Of a DNA stretch of 64,000 bases, positions 58,595-64,000 are shown piece by piece; the stretch's first letter is position 1; each line of letters starts with the position of its first letter. A program made the position numbers and the translations under genes. The stretch lies in assembly GCF_041222825.1 (NCBI RefSeq), contig NZ_CP139482.1:2759001-2823000 (forward strand). The letters run 5' to 3'. This DNA is from Candidatus Thalassolituus haligoni (GTDB lineage Bacteria > Pseudomonadota > Gammaproteobacteria > Pseudomonadales > Oceanobacteraceae). The notes beneath the pieces are model-generated. The model ran no database searches. It was not told the origin of the DNA and saw only the letters and a program-made list of their open reading frames with translations.

Positions 58595-61040
58595 ACCCCA
58601 TCTTGCCACCACTGCCGACCAGCGGTCAGCCTCCGTCAGAACCTTGATCGGCTGGTTTTCAGCGCAACTGGCCCTGGCGGTTGCAGGTGCAGGAATATCC
58701 CTGTTTGGATTCTGGCCCGGACTGGGATTGGCGCTCCTCACACTGATCGGCAGCGGCTTGACGCTATATCTCGGCTGGCAACCGGATCGCACTCCGAGCC
58801 ACCAGGCCGATAGTCCTGATAAAAAACGCTTCAAAACCGTTTCTGACAGCCTCGCCATCGTCGGCCTGATTGTCTTCGCCGGGCTGATATTCACCGTCGG
58901 TATTCTACCCGCCCTATTAGTGCTGCTGTTACTGGCACAGCTCGCCATTAACCTGGTTACCGAAAAACCCTTATTGCTGTTTTATGGGCTGGTGAATGGC
59001 TTTGCCTTTTTACTGCTTGGCGCGGCAGAAGCCACCAGCGGTGGTTATCTGTTGGTCATTGCAGGCTATGCGTTTTGTGTGGTGATGACGCTCTCAGTGC
59101 TCTGGTGTGTGCAGGCGACAACCGATAGCCGCATCAGCCTGATTCGACAGCGGGCAATCCATGAGGATCTGCTGTTTTTCAGTGCTGCAACCCACCCGCC
59201 CGAGAGTCAGGCAAAACGGTCTGAACGCTTCAAACCCTCAGCGACCATCCTGGCGGCGGCACTGCTGGTGATCTGTGCCGGGGTGATCTATCTGTTTTTA
59301 CCACGCTTGCCAGCCGCCAACCTCGGCAGCCAGCTTTCCAGGGCCACAACGTTGTACAACAACGTCGACTGGCAGGCACAGGCCAAACGGGTTGACCTGA
59401 CCAGCCAGGATGAACACTCCCAGACGCATAACAAGGGACAGGCCAATGACCTCAACCAGGATCAGCTGAACAGCGACCTCAGCGATAGCCCGCTGCCACT
59501 GTGGGAAGGACTGGATCCGAGTGCCGCACAATTTGACTATCGCGGCTTCCGCGATGAAATGAACCTCAACGACAGCCCCTATGGCAATAACACCACCACT
59601 GCTGATCTGAATCAGATCATTGCGCTGATGAAAGCCCCCCACGGCAGCTATCTGAAAGTACGTACCTTCGACCACTTTGATGGTCTGCGCTGGACCTCAT
59701 CGGTCACTGCCTTCCGCAAGCAGGAAACCGATCTGTGGGGCAACGTTGTGCTGGCTGGCGAGCAAATAGACAGCGGCAATTTCCAGCAACAAATCACTCT
59801 GAAGCAAGGCATGTCGGCCTGGTTACCCGCCGCTGCCGACCCGGTCGCACTCTGGCTACCCGCCGTGGTAATGGCCACCGACGCTTTTGGTCAACCGGTA
59901 TTACCCGCCCCACTACAGGCCAATACCCAGTACACCGTACTGTCACGGCAGCAGTTGGTTGATAATCGCCCGGCTTCCTACACACCCAAACCACGCGACC
60001 ACGACCTGCAATTACCCTACAACCTGGATGACCGTATTCCGGCGCTGGCCCAATCCGTCACCGCCAATGCCCACACCCCGTACCAACAGGCCCAAGCGCT
60101 GGAGCAGCATTTACGCAGCGAATATCGCTATAGCTTCGATTCCGCACTTACCTCCCAGGGCGTGACTCCGCTGCCCGCATTTCTGTTTGAAAGCCGCGAA
60201 GGTCATTGCGAATATTTCGCCAGTGCCATGGTGATCCTGTTGCGCACCTTAAAAATTCCGGCGCGTCTGGTGACCGGGTTTTCCGCCAGCCAGCAGAATC
60301 CACTCACCGGCTATTTTGAAATTCGCGGGATTGATGGTCACGCCTGGGCAGAAGCCTGGATCGATAATCGCTGGATCACCTTTGAACCGACCGCGTTCTA
60401 CCAACTGCCCGCCAGCCAAGCCAGTACCCTCAGCGCCGACCAGATCAATGACTATGTCGACAGCCTGAGTCAGCGTCAGCAAGCCCTGTCGGCCGACAAT
60501 ACATTCACCGTTGGTGGCTTACTCACGACACTCTGGAATGCCCTGTATCTGTTACTGGTGATTCCGATCAGCTATCTGCTGCTGGCGCTGTTTTGGCTCT
60601 GGCCAGTGTTATTGCTGTTATTGATCATTGCTGTGGCAGCGTATCTGGGTCGCCGTTACTGGTGGCACCAATGGTGGCGTAAAGTGGCTGGAAAGTGGGT
60701 AATCTTTCGTCTGCAGCGTTATCAACCGCAAGACACTGGCACAGCCCTGGGTTTTTACCTGCGCCAGTTGCAATGGCTTGGAGCAGCCAACGGCGTCACA
60801 CGGCAGCCAGGGCAACATCTGGAAAAATGGTGTCAGGCATTGCAACAGCAGCTGCCCAAAGACACCAGCAACGCCGCGCTGATGCAGTTAAAGGACTTAC
60901 TCAACGCCTACTGGTATGGCAGCAACAAGGCCAGCGCTGGAATCAACTTGCCAGCACAGCTGCAGCCCGACCTGATTGATCTGGTCAAAGCACTGACAGA
61001 TGCTCACCCACACAAATCAGGCACAGACGGAGAAGGGTGA
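58581..61040 (+). CDS. Transglutaminase-like membrane protein (TgpA-like, DUF3488)
   Basis: Inner-membrane protein of 819 residues. The N-terminal part (about 20-250) has six to seven helices (DUF3488). A periplasmic transglutaminase-like domain follows, with Cys in 'SREGHCEYFASAMVILLRTL' near 540 and His in 'RGIDGHAWAEAWIDNRW'. The usual third-residue position reads 'FEPTAF', Glu in place of Asp. A further helix pair lies near 650-690 and a DUF4129-like tail follows. P. aeruginosa TgpA is essential, but its substrate is unknown. The protein is the third member of the MoxR-DUF58-TgpA set. Confidence 0.92.
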   Translation: MAHSEPHLATTADQRSASVRTLIGWFSAQLALAVAGAGISLFGFWPGLGLALLTLIGSGLTLYLGWQPDRTPSHQADSPDKKRFKTVSDSLAIVGLIVFAGLIFTVGILPALLVLLLLAQLAINLVTEKPLLLFYGLVNGFAFLLLGAAEATSGGYLLVIAGYAFCVVMTLSVLWCVQATTDSRISLIRQRAIHEDLLFFSAATHPPESQAKRSERFKPSATILAAALLVICAGVIYLFLPRLPAANLGSQLSRATTLYNNVDWQAQAKRVDLTSQDEHSQTHNKGQANDLNQDQLNSDLSDSPLPLWEGLDPSAAQFDYRGFRDEMNLNDSPYGNNTTTADLNQIIALMKAPHGSYLKVRTFDHFDGLRWTSSVTAFRKQETDLWGNVVLAGEQIDSGNFQQQITLKQGMSAWLPAAADPVALWLPAVVMATDAFGQPVLPAPLQANTQYTVLSRQQLVDNRPASYTPKPRDHDLQLPYNLDDRIPALAQSVTANAHTPYQQAQALEQHLRSEYRYSFDSALTSQGVTPLPAFLFESREGHCEYFASAMVILLRTLKIPARLVTGFSASQQNPLTGYFEIRGIDGHAWAEAWIDNRWITFEPTAFYQLPASQASTLSADQINDYVDSLSQRQQALSADNTFTVGGLLTTLWNALYLLLVIPISYLLLALFWLWPVLLLLLIIAVAAYLGRRYWWHQWWRKVAGKWVIFRLQRYQPQDTGTALGFYLRQLQWLGAANGVTRQPGQHLEKWCQALQQQLPKDTSNAALMQLKDLLNAYWYGSNKASAGINLPAQLQPDLIDLVKALTDAHPHKSGTDGEG

Positions 61041-61344
61041 ACCCAGTTCATCCAGAAAGCTCAGGTCGTTCAACTCCAGACATAGGTTGACACACAGGGC
61101 GGTGATATTGCCGGTTCCGATGGCGTAGTGTAGCAAATGCGGATGAAATTAATCACTGGACGCTGTGATCGCCCAGTCCTTCACTGTCGTATAACAGGTC
61201 GAGCTGATACGGGCTGCTATCGCCAGCCCGTATCTGTTTGAGGGCGCGGGCAACGATGCCAATCCACTGTTGTTGCTTGAGTTGGTCGTCGGGCAACTGG
61301 TTGATGTCGATCAGGGCAATGGGGCGCTGAAACAGCTCAGTCAT
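61017..61344 (-). pseudogene. Fragment of an Rpn-type (transposase_31) nuclease gene
   Basis: A 63-codon frame (61153-61344) encodes 'FQRPIALIDINQLPDDQLKQ', then 'IGIVARALKQIRAGD' and 'SPYQLDLLYDS', which matches the middle of Rpn/PD-(D/E)XK transposase-like proteins. It lacks the N-terminal nuclease core. A second fragment in a shifted frame (about 61017-61145, 'HLLHYAIGTGNITALCVNLC') continues to a stop inside the 3' end of the tgpA-like gene. I read this as a decayed gene. Confidence 0.6.
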
Positions 61345-61401
61345 TCACTTGAGCAGAACAGTCCGGAGTAGTAGCGGTCGTGGGGATTATACGGTAGCGG
61401 G

Positions 61402-61578
61402 TCAGCAGTCGTTTATTGGCGCTGACGATTTCTCCGGTGCCACCCAACCCAGGATCTGGTCGTATGCTGGTGTCCCCTCAATGGGCTCGCCCATGTACAT
61501 GGCGGCGGATTCGCTGTCTTTGAGGCCAATTGAGTTTTTCAGTAAAGGATTAAGCGTAAGCGCCAAAGAAATCAGCAT
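61402..61578 (-). CDS. Small hypothetical ORF coupled to upstream ORF
   Basis: A 58-residue frame starts with ATG at 61576-61578, overlapping the stop of the upstream ORF by one base (TGATG). The product reads 'MLISLALTLNPLLKNSIGLK', then 'SESAAMYMGEPIEGTPAYDQ' and ends soon after. I do not recognise it. The coupling and the protein-like sequence support a real or recently lost gene. It may be a remnant of the same accessory unit as its neighbours. Confidence 0.35.
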   Translation of the reverse strand: MLISLALTLNPLLKNSIGLKDSESAAMYMGEPIEGTPAYDQILGWVAPEKSSAPINDC

Positions 61579-62048
61579 CAGATCTTGTTACCCCGGTACA
61601 ACAGACGCTTATCAGCCTGGCCAGTCGTTGAACCATGATGGTTGTTACGCCCGCGGCTTTGGCTTTTCTGTGCCAAGCCATCTTCGTCGGTAGCATCTTC
61701 TAATGTGCCTGTTGCTCCCCGGTACCGTCGTTGTCGAATAAGAACATGAGCGGGTTGTCCATGCTCAGTCTGAGCAGCTGTCGAAGTCGCTTCGATGGCC
61801 GCACGGACACCGAGTGCGACCAGTCGCTGACGATCTTCTGCTGGCAGCAGCACCAGCACTTGTTGCGCCAGCGCCCGTAACTCCGGGTGATCACAAGACA
61901 AGCCGTACTCCAGCATCGCATCCACCCCGGATGAATTATTACGCCATTTCACCGGATGACCCGCAACGATCTCAAACTTCAGCGCTAATGCCAGTAGCTG
62001 CTGTTGTGTCTCAATCGAATATCCCTTGCTCAACGTCTCTCTCCTCAC
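61578..62048 (-). CDS. Hypothetical protein in decayed region
   Basis: Frame of 156 residues from GTG 62048, or 151 from TTG 62033, which has AGGAG upstream. The first part is helical and Leu/Ala-rich ('ETQQQLLALALKFEIVAGHP', 'LRALAQQVLVLLPAEDRQRL'). The second part (about 100-150) is polar and low in structure, and it ends 'RLLYRGNKI'. I cannot place it in a family. The quality drop after about residue 100 may reflect a frameshift. It lies among Rpn remnants, so it may not be functional. Confidence 0.4.
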   Translation of the reverse strand: MRRETLSKGYSIETQQQLLALALKFEIVAGHPVKWRNNSSGVDAMLEYGLSCDHPELRALAQQVLVLLPAEDRQRLVALGVRAAIEATSTAAQTEHGQPAHVLIRQRRYRGATGTLEDATDEDGLAQKSQSRGRNNHHGSTTGQADKRLLYRGNKI

Positions 62049-62580
62049 ACTGACTCTTTGGTCAGTTTATTGCTTTAAAATTTGATGACTATTTAATGAC
62101 AATTTAAATACCACATTGTGATTCTGTGAGAGCGACATACTGGTGTCAGCGCCGGAGCTCTCAATAACATCTACGCCATTGCGGACAATTGAGCGATCAA
62201 TTCACAGTTGGAATAATATGAGTTCTCAAAGGAGTATTCCATTATAACTATATGACGCCACAAGTTGACCCACGACACTCAGCGACCTCCTACTCTGCGC
62301 TAGTCTGTCACAGACTGTCGTTAATCCAGCATCAGTTCATTGTTCAACTCGCAGCTCTGCCGAACATTGGTGATTTGATATGGGGTTCGGTTTATAACGT
62401 CAGCCTTACGCCCGGAAGTGATCATGGTCTCTAAGGTTATTCCTAAAACAACTTAAAACTCCCCCTTTACATGCTTGAGGGAAATAACAGAAGTTTGGGA
62501 TAATGCGCCCCCTGATTTTCACTCTGGCTACTTTTTAGCCACAACACAGCAACAAAACTGCTGCATTTGCGGAGCACTGC
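62049..62580. other. AT-rich intergenic region before rsxA, 532 bp
   Basis: The region is AT-richer than its surroundings, especially 62070-62130, and has no convincing gene. A candidate sigma70 promoter for rsxA is TTGAGG (62475-62480), 18 bp, GATAAT (62499-62504). Together with the remnants to its left it marks an insertion or decay point. Confidence 0.4.
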
Positions 62581-63162
62581 ATGACCGAGTATTTGCTGAT
62601 TCTGGTAAGCACCATTCTGGTGAACAACTTTGTGCTGGTTCAGTTTCTCGGCCTGTGCCCCTTTATGGGGGTTTCCAACAAGCTGGAAACCGCCATTGGT
62701 ATGGGTGCTGCCACCACCTTTGTGCTGACGCTGGCATCACTGTGCAGCTATCTGGTGTACACCTTCTTGTTGGTGCCACTAGAGTTGGTGTACCTGAAAA
62801 CCATCAGTTTCATTATGGTGATTGCCGTCGTTGTCGGTTTTACCGAATTGGCTATTCGGAAAACCAGCCCACTGCTGTATCGGGTTTTGGGTATATTCCT
62901 GCCGCTGATCACCACCAACTGCGCCGTATTGGGCGTGGCGTTGCTGAACATCAAACGCGATAACAGTCTGGTGGAATCCATCCTTTATGGTTTTGGCGCT
63001 GCCGTAGGCTTCTCGCTGGTGATGGTGTTATTTGCCGCCATGCGCGAACGTATTGCTGTCGCCGATGTACCAAAACCATTCCAGGGCTCTGCCATTGCCA
63101 TGGTCACTGCGGGCTTGATGTCGCTGGCATTTATGGGCTTTACCGGCCTGGTCAGTATTTAA
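62581..63162 (+). CDS. rsxA: Electron transport complex subunit RsxA
   Basis: Integral membrane subunit of the Rsx/Rnf NADH:ferredoxin complex, 193 residues with six helices. The family pattern is clear: '[20 protein letters not shown]', '[20 protein letters not shown]' and '[20 protein letters not shown]'. In E. coli the Rsx complex keeps SoxR reduced; in other bacteria Rnf drives electron flow with ion transport. It is the first gene of the operon. Confidence 0.96.
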   Translation: MTEYLLILVSTILVNNFVLVQFLGLCPFMGVSNKLETAIGMGAATTFVLTLASLCSYLVYTFLLVPLELVYLKTISFIMVIAVVVGFTELAIRKTSPLLYRVLGIFLPLITTNCAVLGVALLNIKRDNSLVESILYGFGAAVGFSLVMVLFAAMRERIAVADVPKPFQGSAIAMVTAGLMSLAFMGFTGLVSI

Positions 63163-63184
63163 CCGGGACGAACGGAAGCTATTT

Positions 63185-63802
63185 ATGAGTACTGTTGTAA
63201 TCGCGATTGCTGTACTGGCAATTCTGGCCCTGATCTTTGGTGCCGTGCTCGGCTTTGCTGCCGTACGCTTCAAGGTAGAAGGCAACCCCATCGTTGATCA
63301 AATCAACGACCTGTTACCCCAGACCCAGTGTGGCCAGTGCAGCTACCCTGGTTGCAAGCCTTACGCGGAAGCCATCGCCAATGGCGAAAAAATCAACAAA
63401 TGCCCACCCGGTGGCGAAGGCACGATTCAATCATTGGCGGACTTGCTCGGTGTTGAGCCAGAGCCACTGGATGCCGAACACGGTGCCGAAAAAACCCTGC
63501 CGACGGTAGCGGTTATCCGCGAAGACGAGTGCATTGGCTGTACCAAGTGCATTCAGGCTTGCCCGGTCGATGCCATTATTGGTGCCGCCAAACAAATGCA
63601 TACCGTCGTGGCCAATGAATGTACCGGCTGTGATTTATGTATTGAGCCCTGCCCGGTCGACTGCATTGATATGGTGCCTGTTACTCCAACCACGACTACC
63701 TGGTACTGGCAAGCACCCGCTGCCGAGCTGATTGTTACCGATCGCAACCCTGGTCTGACTCCTGCCCTCAGTGACGACAGCGACAAGGGGCAAGCCGCAT
63801 GA
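63185..63802 (+). CDS. rsxB: Electron transport complex subunit RsxB
   Basis: Ferredoxin-type subunit of 205 residues anchored by an N-terminal helix ([20 protein letters not shown]). A Cys cluster '[18 protein letters not shown]' lies near 47. Two [4Fe-4S] motifs follow, '[16 protein letters not shown]' near 117 and '[16 protein letters not shown]' near 147. It follows rsxA by 22 bp and overlaps rsxC by four bases (ATGA). Confidence 0.97.
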   Translation: MSTVVIAIAVLAILALIFGAVLGFAAVRFKVEGNPIVDQINDLLPQTQCGQCSYPGCKPYAEAIANGEKINKCPPGGEGTIQSLADLLGVEPEPLDAEHGAEKTLPTVAVIREDECIGCTKCIQACPVDAIIGAAKQMHTVVANECTGCDLCIEPCPVDCIDMVPVTPTTTTWYWQAPAAELIVTDRNPGLTPALSDDSDKGQAA

Positions 63803-64000
63803 CCCATATGATTCAGCTGCACAGTTTTGATGGGGGCATTCATCCGGCCGAAAACAAGCAGCAAAGTACCCAACGTGCGATTCGTAGCGCGCCAATGGCA
63901 GCACTGCTGACGCTGCCATTAGGCCAGCATATTGGTGCACCGGCCGTGCCTTGCGTAACCGTGGGTGAGCGTGTACTCAAGGGCCAGACAATCGCCAACG
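63799..64000 (+). CDS. rsxC: Electron transport complex subunit RsxC, N-terminus only
   Basis: Open from ATG 63799 to the right edge (67 codons). It begins [20 protein letters not shown], followed by '[20 protein letters not shown]' and 'LKGQTIAN', matching the N-terminal domain of RsxC/RnfC. The next ATG at 63808 is an alternative start. RsxC carries the NADH/FMN site and [4Fe-4S] clusters, all beyond the window. Confidence 0.93.
   Translation, partial: MTHMIQLHSFDGGIHPAENKQQSTQRAIRSAPMAALLTLPLGQHIGAPAVPCVTVGERVLKGQTIAN

Overview
The window is a 64 kb chromosomal segment of a gammaproteobacterium. Gene content and order point to the Pseudomonadales/Oceanospirillales side. The block nadA, bepA-like protease, tusA-like, perM, dapA, bamC, MBL hydrolase, purC follows, as I remember it, the order around PA1004-PA1013 of Pseudomonas aeruginosa, but without bcp and gcvR. 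The run ruvCAB, ybgC, tolQRAB, pal, cpoB, tRNA-Lys is the standard arrangement of this group. Nearly everything is housekeeping; accessory DNA is limited to a vapBC toxin-antitoxin pair (47.5-48.1 kb) and a decayed patch before rsxA (61.0-62.5 kb).

Layout. 0-5.4 kb: partial membrane protein, chemoreceptor, thioredoxin-like protein, zapE, alpha/beta hydrolase. 5.8-8.4 kb: cysDN sulfate activation. 8.5-16.9 kb: outer-membrane barrel, purC, MBL hydrolase, bamC, dapA, perM, tusA-like, bepA-like, nadA. 17-25.2 kb: two identical tRNA-Lys genes, each with its own promoter, then the leftward Tol-Pal and RuvABC genes and a PrcB-like lipoprotein. 25.4-33.2 kb: clpB with a sigma32-type promoter, DMT exporter, LysR regulator, thioesterase, tail-specific protease. 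33.3-42.6 kb: nitrate/nitrite assimilation, with a PP2C phosphatase-kinase fusion, nirD and nirB leftward, and nasA rightward. 42.7-49.3 kb: methyltransferase, proS, lytic transglycosylase, dicarboxylate symporter, vapBC, apbC. 49.4-55.8 kb: a YejABEF-type peptide ABC transporter. 56.3-61.0 kb: MoxR, DUF58 and transglutaminase-like proteins. 61.0-62.5 kb: gene remnants. 62.6-64 kb: rsxA, rsxB and the start of rsxC.

The most informative non-coding region is the 0.9 kb between nirB and nasA. Both genes have sigma54-type -24/-12 elements. The nasA leader carries a strong intrinsic terminator directly before the start codon, preceded by a hairpin whose six-base loop has A at position 1 and G at position 4, as in ANTAR-regulated leaders. 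This implies nitrogen control (sigma54/NtrC) combined with transcription antitermination. Two proteins look catalytically altered: CysN carries a shrunken APS-kinase domain without a P-loop, and the kinase half of the PP2C-kinase fusion lacks the glycine loop and the catalytic HRD aspartate.
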